Shown: positions 1-7,416, numbered from the stretch's first letter. The stretch: DNA of 64,000 nucleotides from WHSW01 sp963821025 (GCA_963821025.1 CAWGCG010000005.1:248001-312000), one strand, 5' to 3'. The notes: a model not told the origin generated them from the letters alone. Translations and numbers: made by a program.

Positions 1-400
1 GCAGGAGCTCGAACCTGACCCGGCCGTCACGGACCGCGCGCGCCACCTGGCGCTCGTTTCGGTTGAGCTTTCCCGAGCCGGTCTTGACCTCGACCAAGAC
101 GACCTCCCGCAGCTCACCCTCGCCGATCCCGTCGAAGACGACGTAGTCGACCGGGGCGCCGAGAAAGCGCGCTTCGCTCGGATCGAAGCGGTCGAAGAAC
201 TGCGGCACGAGCGGCACCAGCTGCTCGCCCGCGCGCCCGGCGAGCACTCTGCGACTGCGCTTGATCGCGTCCGCTCGGGCATCGGCGAGATCCTGATCCG
301 CGTAGCGATAGACGGCGCGGTAGCGGGCGTGGGCGACCGAGATCCGCACCAGCGCGAGCACGGCGATCGCGAGCAGCGCAATGGCCACGCCATCATTCAT
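1..400 (-). CDS. Holliday-junction-resolvase-related endonuclease, 3' end cut by window
   Basis: The reverse strand from an ATG at 398-400 is open to the window edge (133 codons, no stop). Residues 1-20 form a hydrophobic membrane anchor (VAIALLAIAVLALV). After a charged stretch comes RRVLAGRAGEQLVPL, then FLGAPVDYVVFDG and VVLVEVKTG. This order (GxxxE, then P-D-x-V-x-F-D, then E-V-K-T-G) is the RecB-like nuclease core of proteins called 'endonuclease related to archaeal Holliday junction resolvase', usually membrane-anchored and near 150-180 residues. Only the last few residues should be missing. The substrate in bacteria is not established. The fold assignment is fairly sure; the role is inference. 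Confidence 0.75.
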   Translation of the reverse strand, partial: MNDGVAIALLAIAVLALVRISVAHARYRAVYRYADQDLADARADAIKRSRRVLAGRAGEQLVPLVPQFFDRFDPSEARFLGAPVDYVVFDGIGEGELREVVLVEVKTGSGKLNRNERQVARAVRDGRVRFELL

Positions 401-458
401 CGGGCCCAGTCTGAGCACCGCCGCGGTCGACGCCCCCGCGCTGCAAGCGGGCGCCCAA

Positions 459-1685
459 TCAGCCGAGCAGGCCCTGGCCGATGTAAGTGCCCGCGGCGGC
501 CCCTGGCGGGATCGCGAAGACCGCACTCGAGGTGTGCTTGATGTACTCGTTGAGCGCGTCGCCGCCGAGGTTTCGCTGAATCGCCGCGAACTGCTCGGGG
601 TCGCGCTGGAAGCCGATGAAGAAGAGTCCTGCGTCGAGCTCGCCGGTGACCTCGTCGAAGCCGTCGGTGAACGAGTAGCCGCGGCGCAGGATCCGAGTGC
701 CGCCCACGCTGGCCGGAGCGGCGAGCCGGATATGGGCGTCGCGCGGGATCACCGGACCGTCGGGTCCGCGCGCCGCGAGGTCGGGAGGGTCGAACTCGCC
801 GACGCCGGTCAATGGCGCTCCGGAGACCTTCGCGCGACCGATCGTCAGCTCCTGGTCGGAGAGCGTCGCACGATCCCAGACCTCGATCAGCATCCTGATC
901 CGGCGCGCGACGAGGTAGCTGCCCCCGCGTAGCCACGGTGGTCCCTCGTCGCCGACCCAGACGAACTGCTCCAGCGCCTCAGAATCCTCGGCGCGGATGT
1001 TGTTGGTCCCGTCCTTCAGCCCCATCAGGTTTCGCGGGGTGCCCTGGGCGCGGGTCGTGGTCGAGGTGCGGCCGAAGCCGAGCTGCGACCAGCGCAAGAC
1101 CACGGTGCCGCGACCGATTCTGGTCAGGTTGCGTACCGCGTGAAACGCGACCTGCGGGTCGTCCGAGCATGCCTGGACGCAGAGGTCGCCACCGGAACGC
1201 GCCGGATCGATTGCCTCCGCCGGCAGCGGGTCCAAAGCGCGCAGGGGTGCGGGTCGGTCTCGGTCGAGGCCGAAACGGCCGAACAGCGACGGGCCGAAGC
1301 CGATCGTGACCGTCAGCCGTGAGGGCAACAGGCCCACAGCCTCGCCGGTGTCCTCAGGCGGCAACAGCGGCTCGGTGTTGCGCTCGCCGACACGCTCGCC
1401 GGCGGTCATCCGCGCAGCCGCCTCGGTCCACGCCCGCAACAGGTCGATCAGCTCGCGACGGTCGCTCGCGACCACGTCGAAGGCGGCAAAGTGGAGGCGG
1501 TCCTGAGCGGGTGTGACGATCCCGGCTTGGCGCTCGCCGTGGAAATCGACGGTCCCGGTGCCATCGCCTTCGTCGGCCTCGGCCGTCTCGCGGCCGACAA
1601 GATATCCGCCCGCGCCCAGGCCGAGACCGGCGCCGGCGACCCCGGCCGAGCCGAGCAGCCGGCGCCTGGTCAGCTTCGAACTCAT
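459..1685 (-). CDS. efeB: Dyp-type heme peroxidase / deferrochelatase EfeB
   Basis: 408 aa with a Tat signal (SKLTRRRLLGSAG, twin Arg at residues 7-9 before a Gly/Ala-rich hydrophobic core). The Dyp GxxDG motif is GLKDG at 222-226, with the distal Asp at 225, and the proximal heme His is in AHIR near 318. EfeB is the secreted heme peroxidase of the EfeUOB system; it oxidises Fe(II) for uptake and has been proposed to remove iron from heme. The ATG overlaps the efeO stop by 4 bp, so efeO and efeB are one transcriptional unit. The permease efeU is not in the window. Confidence 0.93.
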   Translation of the reverse strand: MSSKLTRRRLLGSAGVAGAGLGLGAGGYLVGRETAEADEGDGTGTVDFHGERQAGIVTPAQDRLHFAAFDVVASDRRELIDLLRAWTEAAARMTAGERVGERNTEPLLPPEDTGEAVGLLPSRLTVTIGFGPSLFGRFGLDRDRPAPLRALDPLPAEAIDPARSGGDLCVQACSDDPQVAFHAVRNLTRIGRGTVVLRWSQLGFGRTSTTTRAQGTPRNLMGLKDGTNNIRAEDSEALEQFVWVGDEGPPWLRGGSYLVARRIRMLIEVWDRATLSDQELTIGRAKVSGAPLTGVGEFDPPDLAARGPDGPVIPRDAHIRLAAPASVGGTRILRRGYSFTDGFDEVTGELDAGLFFIGFQRDPEQFAAIQRNLGGDALNEYIKHTSSAVFAIPPGAAAGTYIGQGLLG

Positions 1686-2548
1686 CCGACCACGGAGGGG
1701 ACCTGCGAGAGCGACTCGCCGAGCGCGTCGATCGCCTGGGCGAGCTCCTTCGTGTTGGCTGTGGTGAGCTGGTCATAGAGGACGTACCCGTCTCCGCGCC
1801 GATAGGCGTCGAGCAGTGCGTACGTGTCTTCAAACTCGCCCTCGATCCGCTCGGCGAGTTCGGGGTCGGCGTCCTCGACGACGGGCTTCAGCGCCTCGAA
1901 CCCGGCCTCGGCGCCGGCGACGTTGGCCTCGAAGTCCCATAGGTCGGTGTGCGAGTAGCGCTCCTCCTCCCCGGTGATCTTCGAGGCCGAGACCTCGCCC
2001 AGCAGGTCGACCGAGCCCTGGGCGATGTCCGTCCCCTCGAAGGCCTCGTTCTTCGCGACCGTGTTCAGGTTGGCGACGTCGTCGACGAGCTCGGTGGTGA
2101 TCGGCTCGAGACCCTCGGTCGACCTGTCGATCCATAAAGCCTTCTCGATCCGGTGATAGCCACCCCACTCGTCCTTGGGGATGTCGCCCTCGCGCCCGTC
2201 GATGTCGGGGTCGAGGTCGCCGAAGGCGCCGGCAACGGGCTCGATCCGCTCGAAATGGACGCGCGCGGTCGGGTAGACACGCTTCGCCGCCTCGATGTCA
2301 CCGGCGCCTAGGAGGCCGACGAACTCGTCGGTCTTGTCGACCAGTTGCTGGGCGTTCTCCTCCACGTAGGCGTCGTAGCGCTCCGAAGCCTCGATCAGAG
2401 CGGGATCGCTGTCCGGCGCGTCGGCGACTGCTGAGCCGGTCGAGCTCGGCTGCTCCGGCTCGTCGTTGCCGCAGCCCGCACCGGCGAGCAGGGCGAGGCC
2501 GAGGATCAGCGCGAGCGCTCGGCGCGAGGACGGATCGAGTGCGTTCAA
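1682..2548 (-). CDS. efeO: EfeO-type imelysin lipoprotein (M75 family)
   Basis: 288 aa starting at TTG (2546-2548), preceded by an AAAGGGA ribosome site. A lipobox LAGAGC (Cys 26) predicts an extracytoplasmic lipoprotein. The imelysin/M75 HxxE motif is HRIE at 132-135 inside GGYHRIEKALW, the metal-binding site of EfeO C-terminal domains. The N-terminal cupredoxin domain of classical EfeO is absent; a separate cupredoxin gene lies 3 kb upstream at 5432-5875. It presumably binds ferrous or ferric iron outside the membrane with EfeB. Two palindromes sit 20 bp upstream of the start, consistent with iron-dependent repression. Confidence 0.9.
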   Translation of the reverse strand: MNALDPSSRRALALILGLALLAGAGCGNDEPEQPSSTGSAVADAPDSDPALIEASERYDAYVEENAQQLVDKTDEFVGLLGAGDIEAAKRVYPTARVHFERIEPVAGAFGDLDPDIDGREGDIPKDEWGGYHRIEKALWIDRSTEGLEPITTELVDDVANLNTVAKNEAFEGTDIAQGSVDLLGEVSASKITGEEERYSHTDLWDFEANVAGAEAGFEALKPVVEDADPELAERIEGEFEDTYALLDAYRRGDGYVLYDQLTTANTKELAQAIDALGESLSQVPSVVG

Positions 2549-2567
2549 GAGGGTCCCTTTGGTCGCA

Positions 2568-2595
2568 TTAGGTTGCCCTAATTAGGCTACCCTAA
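2568..2595. promoter_or_regulatory. Tandem palindromic operator upstream of efeOB (DtxR/IdeR-like)
   Basis: Two directly adjacent 14-bp units, each a perfect inverted repeat: TTAGG-TTGC-CCTAA (2568-2581) and TTAGG-CTAC-CCTAA (2582-2595). TTAGG/CCTAA half-sites are those of DtxR/IdeR iron boxes in actinobacteria, although the usual box has its outer half-sites 9 bp apart and these have 4. The block lies 20 bp before the efeO start, in the 63-bp gap after the Fur-family gene, where a repressor would cover the promoter. Confidence 0.75.
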
Positions 2596-2611
2596 TAGCG
2601 AGCGAGGCGGC

Positions 2612-3064
2612 TCAGGCTTGGGCGGCCTCGCAGGCGCGACACTCGCCGCGAATGATCACGTCGTGAGCGCTGACCCGATGGCCGACCTCGTCCGAGACAC
2701 GCTCGATCGCCCGTTCAAGACCCGCGTTCTCGAACGGAGTGATCAGTCCGCACCGATCACAGACGACGTGGTGGTGATGGTCGCCTCCCGGGACGAGCGC
2801 CTCGTAGCGGGCGGCGCCGGCGCCGAACTCGACCCGCTGCACCAGGCCACGTGCATGGAGCAGGTCGAGAGCTCGGTAGACGCTTGCGATTCCGACCCGG
2901 TTGCCCTCCGCGCGCATGCTCTCGGCGATCTGCTGAGCGCTGAGGCAGCAGTCCTGGCGCGCCAGCTGCTCGACCACGGCCCGCCTCGCGCCGCCCCCGC
3001 GGCGCCCTGCCGCGGCCAGCGCGCGTTCGGCCAGCTCGGACCACACAAGCGGCTCCGTCGCCAT
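2612..3064 (-). CDS. Fur-family metal-dependent repressor (Fur or Zur)
   Basis: 150 aa, the usual Fur length. The N-terminal winged helix (residues 15-80) contains the recognition segment IASVYRALDLL. The C-terminal half has the metal motif HHHH at 96-99, followed by Cys pairs C102/C105 and C142/C145, the structural zinc site of the family. The gene is divergent from a ZIP-type transporter, with a 21-bp palindrome between them. That arrangement, and separate TTAGG-type boxes for the iron genes next door, suggests zinc-sensing Zur rather than iron-sensing Fur. The specificity is inference. Confidence 0.9.
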   Translation of the reverse strand: MATEPLVWSELAERALAAAGRRGGGARRAVVEQLARQDCCLSAQQIAESMRAEGNRVGIASVYRALDLLHARGLVQRVEFGAGAARYEALVPGGDHHHHVVCDRCGLITPFENAGLERAIERVSDEVGHRVSAHDVIIRGECRACEAAQA

Positions 3065-3082
3065 CCGAACATCCTACCTTAG

Positions 3083-3103
3083 TGAGAATGATTATCATTC
3101 TCA
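3083..3103. promoter_or_regulatory. Fur/Zur box between the regulator and ZIP genes
   Basis: Perfect 10-1-10 palindrome: TGAGAATGAT, one central T, ATCATTCTCA. It resembles both the E. coli Fur consensus and actinobacterial Zur boxes (AATGATxxTCATT core). It ends 4 bp before the ZIP ATG and starts 19 bp upstream of the regulator ATG, so one dimer pair could repress both divergent genes. Confidence 0.88.
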
Positions 3104-3107
3104 GGTC

Positions 3108-3830
3108 ATGGAGTGGATCGTTCTTCCGTTCGCGGCCGCGACGACGCTGGCGACCCTCGCCGGTGGTGCCCTCGCGCTGCGGCTGGCCCACTCCCTGCCC
3201 ACCCTGATCGCGCTCACGGGCGGGATCGTGGTCGCGGTGGCTCTCTTCGACGTCCTCCCCGAAGCGTTCGAGAACCTCGACGACGCGTCCGAGGTCGGCC
3301 TCCTCGCGGGCGCCGGCTTCCTGGCCTTCTTCCTGGCCGAACGGGTGCTGGTGCTCCATCATCGCGACGACCCCGAACAGGCCAGGGCCCATCACCGCGT
3401 CGGCACCCTGGGGGCGCTGGGACTGTCGGCGCACAGCTTCATCGACGGCCTCGGGATCGGGCTCGCGTTCGGGCTCGATACGGCCACCGGGATTCTCGTC
3501 TTCGTCGCCGTGATCAGCCACGACTTCGCCGACGGACTGAACACCGTCAGCTTCGTGCTCAGTCAGTCGGACGACCGTCGCCAGGCGAAACGCTGGCTCG
3601 CCGTTGACGCTCTCGCTCCGCTCGCCGGCGCCGCGATCGGAGCGGCGATCGCCGTCTCTGAAGCGACCCTGGGCGCGATCCTCGCCGTATACGCCGGATT
3701 CTTCCTCTACATGGGCGCGACCGACCTGCTCCCGGAGGCCCATTCCGAGCACGCCTCCTGGCCGCGGGTGGCGCTGACCGTCGCCGGATTTGCCGCGATC
3801 TACGCGGTCTCGGCGATCGGCGGCGTCTAG
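3108..3830 (+). CDS. ZIP-family divalent metal transporter
   Basis: 240 aa with about eight hydrophobic segments. The two ZIP metal-site helices are visible as HSFIDG (109-114) and HDFADGLN (138-145), with LPEAHSEH at 208-215. ZIP proteins import Zn(II), Fe(II) or Mn(II) into the cytoplasm. No clear Shine-Dalgarno precedes the ATG and the Fur/Zur operator ends only 4 bp upstream, so the transcript is probably leaderless or nearly so. Regulation by the divergent Fur-family protein is very likely. The final 4 bp overlap the converging small gene. Confidence 0.9.
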   Translation: MEWIVLPFAAATTLATLAGGALALRLAHSLPTLIALTGGIVVAVALFDVLPEAFENLDDASEVGLLAGAGFLAFFLAERVLVLHHRDDPEQARAHHRVGTLGALGLSAHSFIDGLGIGLAFGLDTATGILVFVAVISHDFADGLNTVSFVLSQSDDRRQAKRWLAVDALAPLAGAAIGAAIAVSEATLGAILAVYAGFFLYMGATDLLPEAHSEHASWPRVALTVAGFAAIYAVSAIGGV

Positions 3831-4012
3831 AGGCGACGGGGTCGTTTGGTGGCTCCGCTCGCGGCGCTGCGCTCGCGGCGGTCGCGGCGGGCTGTGACGA
3901 CGATCGAGCCCAAGACGATCAGTACCGGGATCGCGTAGAGGACCCACAACACCACATGACCGGCGTGGGCAACGGGCGGGTTCACAACTTCAGGGTAGCC
4001 GCCTACCGGCAC
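3827..4012 (-). CDS. Small single-pass membrane protein
   Basis: 61 aa from GTG at 4010-4012, 4 bp after the preceding gene stops. One transmembrane helix (about residues 19-40, HVVLWVLYAIPVLIVLGSIV) is followed by a strongly basic cytoplasmic tail (ARRDRRERSA). An internal GTG at codon 10 is an alternative start. No family is recognised. Its place as last gene of the cupredoxin/polytopic-protein run suggests an accessory subunit, which is inference only. Confidence 0.5.
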   Translation of the reverse strand: MPVGGYPEVVNPPVAHAGHVVLWVLYAIPVLIVLGSIVVTARRDRRERSAASGATKRPRRL

Positions 4013-4016
4013 CCGC

Positions 4017-5429
4017 CTATCCGTTGGCCTGCGAGAGCAGATAGAGGCCGAGCGAGGTGAAGCCGACCATCAGCGCCAGCATCCAGTACTGCGAGCGCAC
4101 GGCTGCCCGCGAGTCGCCGTAGAGCTTGAGCGCCCGGTCGTGGCCCAGCACCAGCGCGGTCACGTGGCCGACGATCAGGGCGCCGACCTGGACGTACCAG
4201 ATCGCGTTGGCGCTGATCGTGGTGTAGTCGATGCCGCTGCCCGCGGTCCCGAACAGGTCCGAGCCGTCGCCGAGCGGGTCGGAGAGCAAGAAGGTGAACT
4301 GCGCCTGCTCCTGGAAGACGACGAGGCTGAAGTAGTGGGCGATCAGGTAGGCGAGCGCGATCGGGATGAAGGCGTGGGCGAACAGCGACCCCAGCCGCGC
4401 CGTGCTGAGGCTCTCGCGGACCGTGTGCATCCCGTAGATCCCGGCCCAGAAGAGGCCGGCGACGAACGCCACCGTGGCCGCGAAGAAGATCGAATTGGTC
4501 ACCCGCAGGGCCGCGACCGGGCCGAGGCCGGCGTCGCCGAACCAGTTGTAGAGGCTGTCGATCGGGCTTGCCAGCGCGCCCTCCTGGGCGCCGTCGAAGG
4601 TGGTCGCGCCGATCGTGATCAAGACCAGCGCGACCGAACCCGGGCCGGCGACCCAGCGCGTCGCCCCCGAAAGCATCCGCCTGGTGCCGAGGCGCCCGCC
4701 ACGGAGCTCGAGCGGCGCGAGGCTGGCGAACATGCCGAAATAGACCGAGAACGCCTCCCCGCACGAAAGCCACCGCTCGGCGCCGAACAGCGCCATGGCG
4801 ACGAGCGTGTAGGCGCTGTAGACCAGCGCCGCGACCGCGACCGTGTGCGGGGTGAGGCCGACGGTCTGGAATCCGGAGGCGCCGTAGATGAGCTCGAGCC
4901 AGACGAAGGCGCCAATCCCGAGCACGGCCGGCCAGCGGCCCCAGCGCTCCGGGTAGGTCAGCGGCGGGGGCGGCGATTGACCGGCGATTGACCGGAACCC
5001 GGCCCCGGTGGCCCGCGCGATCGCCCGCCATGGATTGAAGGCCTTAAAGACGTCGCCGAAGATCACGCTGGCGGCGACCACGCCGAGCCAGACGGTGACG
5101 AAGACGAAGCTGACCGAGAAATTGCGATCGGGCGCCTCGGTCCCTTCGAGGCCCGACCAGACGACGACGACCAACAGCAGCACGCCGAGCGCACCCGCCA
5201 GTGTCGCCGTGACCGGGTTGACGATCGCCCGCGACAGTCCCGCGCCGATTGGTCGCCAGCTGTCGTCTTGGAAGCGGGTGCGATGCCAGGCGAGCGAGAG
5301 CGCGGCGAAGGAGACGATCAGAACCAGCGAGGCGCCCCAGGCGAACAGCCACTCGGGGATCGGCAGGTCCTGGCGACCGACCAGTGCGTGGCCGACCACC
5401 AGGAGGCTGCCGATGAACGAGTCCGCCAC
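4017..5429 (-). CDS. Large polytopic membrane protein, cupredoxin-associated
   Basis: 470 aa from GTG, starting 2 bp after the cupredoxin gene stop. Hydrophobicity suggests 10-11 transmembrane helices. Conserved-looking features include an N-terminal GRQDLPIPEWLF loop, FGDVFKAFNPWRAI near 130 and several intramembrane His/Glu (for example AHAFIPIALAYLIAHYF). Proteins of this type are sometimes labelled 'fenitrothion hydrolase', a name I recall from annotation and would not trust functionally. No FTR1/EfeU-type R-E-x-x-E motif is visible, so it is not an obvious replacement for EfeU. Tight coupling to the cupredoxin suggests a membrane complex handling a metal. Confidence 0.8.
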   Translation of the reverse strand: MADSFIGSLLVVGHALVGRQDLPIPEWLFAWGASLVLIVSFAALSLAWHRTRFQDDSWRPIGAGLSRAIVNPVTATLAGALGVLLLVVVVWSGLEGTEAPDRNFSVSFVFVTVWLGVVAASVIFGDVFKAFNPWRAIARATGAGFRSIAGQSPPPPLTYPERWGRWPAVLGIGAFVWLELIYGASGFQTVGLTPHTVAVAALVYSAYTLVAMALFGAERWLSCGEAFSVYFGMFASLAPLELRGGRLGTRRMLSGATRWVAGPGSVALVLITIGATTFDGAQEGALASPIDSLYNWFGDAGLGPVAALRVTNSIFFAATVAFVAGLFWAGIYGMHTVRESLSTARLGSLFAHAFIPIALAYLIAHYFSLVVFQEQAQFTFLLSDPLGDGSDLFGTAGSGIDYTTISANAIWYVQVGALIVGHVTALVLGHDRALKLYGDSRAAVRSQYWMLALMVGFTSLGLYLLSQANG

Positions 5430-5431
5430 GG

Positions 5432-5875
5432 TCAGGGATTGACGGTGATCTCGGCGATCGGCACCACCGAGTGCTCGAGCTCGACCTCGAACACGCCGTC
5501 GATCGTCCCCGGCACGTCGAACTCGACGCTGCCGCCGGCGCTCACGTCCTCGGCAACGTCGTAGCCGTGGAAGTGGACCTCCTCGTCTACGTCCGAATCG
5601 ACCGCGAATCGAATCGCGTCCCCCTTGTCGAACTCGAGCTCCTGGACCCCGCCGACCGGCTGGCCGTCCTTGATCACGATCCTCGGGATCTCCTCCTGAT
5701 CGGCCGGCTCGGGCTTGGTCTCCCCGCCGCCGGACTGCTCCTGCGTCGTTGCCGTCGACAGGGCAACCGTCGACTCACTCGTATCGCCGTCGTCGTCGCG
5801 CAGGACGAAGAACAGCACCACGGCGACGACCAACCCGACAACGGCGACGGTCGCGCCCAGTTTCCTGGATTGCAT
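5432..5875 (-). CDS. Membrane-anchored cupredoxin-like protein
   Basis: 147 aa with a strong GAAGGAG ribosome site. An N-terminal signal anchor (residues 8-25) is followed by an acidic, Ser/Thr-rich linker and a cupredoxin-like beta domain (about 63-147). Candidate ligands are HFHGYD (101-106) and EVELEH (130-135). The Cys of blue copper sites is absent, as in the N-terminal domain of EfeO-type proteins, so it probably binds a metal without being a type 1 copper electron carrier. It could be the cupredoxin part missing from the short EfeO, now separately encoded. Confidence 0.8.
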   Translation of the reverse strand: MQSRKLGATVAVVGLVVAVVLFFVLRDDDGDTSESTVALSTATTQEQSGGGETKPEPADQEEIPRIVIKDGQPVGGVQELEFDKGDAIRFAVDSDVDEEVHFHGYDVAEDVSAGGSVEFDVPGTIDGVFEVELEHSVVPIAEITVNP

Positions 5876-5918
5876 CGCATCAACTCCTTCGGCAGGGCGG
5901 CGCGCGGCCGCCCGACGG

Positions 5919-6521
5919 CTAATCCGCGAACGACGGCGCCAGCGGCGGCGGGCGGCGCGCCAGGCCGAAGGCGAGCGTCAGCGAGGCGAGGGCCCGGCCG
6001 CGGCGGCTTCTCGGACGCCCGAGGCGTGCGGGCGCGCGTCGCCGCCGCCGCCGTGGTGCGGCCCCAAGGCTCGATTCGACGCGGTCGAGCCATCTGCCCG
6101 CGAGCGCTGCCAGGGCGCCGAACGCGACGGCCAGCGGCAGCACCAGCCAACCCCCGGCCCCGGCACCGGCTGCAAGCGGACCGCCGTGCCCAGCGACGAG
6201 CACGCCCTCGGCCAACTCCTGGACGAAATAGGCGGCGAGCAGTCCGAGCGCATAGAGCGCTGCGCGCTCGGTCGTGTCGGCGAGCCGAAGCGAGCTCCGG
6301 TCGGCTCGACGGCTGGCGGCCGCCAGCAGGGATAAGGCGATCGCCGCGGTCGCGGCCGCGACGGCGACCGGAGCTAGCAGACCCAGGTATGCGTGCGCAT
6401 GGGCAGCTCCGGGGATCTCGCCGGTGACGAGCAGGTAGCGGAGCTGATGCACCGCGAGCGCACCCAGCGCCAGCAGGGCTCCGGCACGCACGCGCGAGCC
6501 GGTCGAGGCGAGAGCGCGCAT
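5919..6521 (-). CDS. Membrane protein of unknown function
   Basis: 200 aa from ATG with four to five hydrophobic helices: residues 12-30, 45-68, 88-108 and 118-142. The C-terminus is very Arg-rich (PRRRRRRAPARLGRPRSRRG). A short VHQLRYLLVTGE loop follows the first helix. It lies 43 bp upstream of the cupredoxin gene on the same strand and is probably co-transcribed with it. No family is recognised. Part of the basic tail may reflect high GC content rather than selection. Confidence 0.6.
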   Translation of the reverse strand: MRALASTGSRVRAGALLALGALAVHQLRYLLVTGEIPGAAHAHAYLGLLAPVAVAAATAAIALSLLAAASRRADRSSLRLADTTERAALYALGLLAAYFVQELAEGVLVAGHGGPLAAGAGAGGWLVLPLAVAFGALAALAGRWLDRVESSLGAAPRRRRRRAPARLGRPRSRRGRALASLTLAFGLARRPPPLAPSFAD

Positions 6522-6562
6522 GCGCGCATCTTAGGCGGGGTGGCTGAAGGGCAGCTGAAGCG

Positions 6563-6721
6563 CTACGGCTGGGCCGGGGCCTGGCGCTCGGACGGGTTGT
6601 CGATCGACGGCGCGTCGACGGTGTCCTCGCTGAAGACGAAGACGAAGACGGCCACGATCGCCACCCCGAGCACGATCCCGAGCACGATCCCGAGGAGCAG
6701 GTCGACCCTGCGTCGCTGCAT
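6563..6721 (-). CDS. Small single-pass membrane protein, 52 aa
   Basis: Short reading frame from ATG at 6719-6721 to TAG at 6563-6565, starting 14 bp after the CADD-like gene stop. It begins MQRRRVDLLLG, has one long hydrophobic helix with an LGIVLG repeat (residues 8-30), then an acidic and polar tail (SEDTVDAPSIDN). An AGGA lies 11 bp upstream of the start. The basic N-terminus, helix and periplasmic tail look like a genuine small protein, and the position within the run supports it. Function unknown. Confidence 0.6.
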   Translation of the reverse strand: MQRRRVDLLLGIVLGIVLGVAIVAVFVFVFSEDTVDAPSIDNPSERQAPAQP

Positions 6722-6735
6722 CCCCGGCGGGGTTC

Positions 6736-7341
6736 CTACCCGGCTCCGTCGAGCAGGCGCCAGTTCGCCCGGAAGGCCGACTCGGCGGCCGCCACCACTG
6801 CGTCGTCGTCACCGTCGAGCTCCTCGATCAACGCTCGGACCTCGGCGGCGTGCTCGACGTCGCGGCCGGCATGGACCCGGAAATAGGCGGTGCCGGAGCC
6901 GTCGGCGAATCCGTAACGGTGGAGCAGGCCCTCGCGCTTGGTGATCGAGATCTCGGGCTGACCGCTCTCGACCGCATAGAGGCGGGCCAGGATCTCGACC
7001 GGCTCGCCTGCAGCGGTCCAGACCCGGACGCACTCGGCGGTCTCGCTGGTCGGAGCGGCGCCCGAATCGCCGCCGGCGGCGGCGACGAAGCCGTCCCAGA
7101 GGCCCACATGGGCGGCCTCCTCCTGAGCGTGATCGCGCAGCTCGGGGCGCTCGGGCAGGCCCTCGGCCGCCGCCGCGCTGACCGTCGCGATCGCCTCGAC
7201 CGCATGGCGATACTGGCCCGAATATCTCGCGAGCTCCTCGCCCGTCAGCTCGCCTGCCGACCAGCGCCGGTAGAAGGGATGGCGAAGGACGTTCCAGCGC
7301 TCGCGGCTGCGCTCGATTCGCCCCCAGAGAGTCTCGTTCAT
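6736..7341 (-). CDS. CADD/TenA/PqqC-like heme-oxygenase-fold protein
   Basis: The start is placed at ATG 7339-7341 behind AAAGGGG; 17 further codons are open upstream. 201 aa, all-helical. HPFYRRWSAGELTGEELARY, then YRHAVEAIA, an EEAAHVGLWDGF segment and a late H-AGRDVEH segment match the seven-helix TenA/PqqC/CADD superfamily. The spacing HPFY-W-G-L-(S/T)-L-Y most resembles CADD-type di-iron proteins, some of which make p-aminobenzoate at the expense of their own Tyr/Lys. Whether it is an oxygenase here is inference. It heads the minus-strand run that includes the cupredoxin. Confidence 0.75.
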   Translation of the reverse strand: MNETLWGRIERSRERWNVLRHPFYRRWSAGELTGEELARYSGQYRHAVEAIATVSAAAAEGLPERPELRDHAQEEAAHVGLWDGFVAAAGGDSGAAPTSETAECVRVWTAAGEPVEILARLYAVESGQPEISITKREGLLHRYGFADGSGTAYFRVHAGRDVEHAAEVRALIEELDGDDDAVVAAAESAFRANWRLLDGAG

Positions 7342-7416
7342 CGTTGGCCCCTTTCGATGGTCGTGCTCGGGCGGGCAGCATAGCGCTCGCACAGGCCATC
7401 TCTACGATCACCGGCC

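Noticed and set aside
2757..3947. Minus-strand frame of about 400 codons across the Fur/ZIP junction
   Set aside because: It crosses the operator and both well-supported genes and has no protein character.
6736..7341. Thiamin riboswitch expected for a TenA gene
   Set aside because: The 75-bp divergent region upstream is too short for a TPP riboswitch and no thi-box elements are seen. The protein looks more CADD-like.
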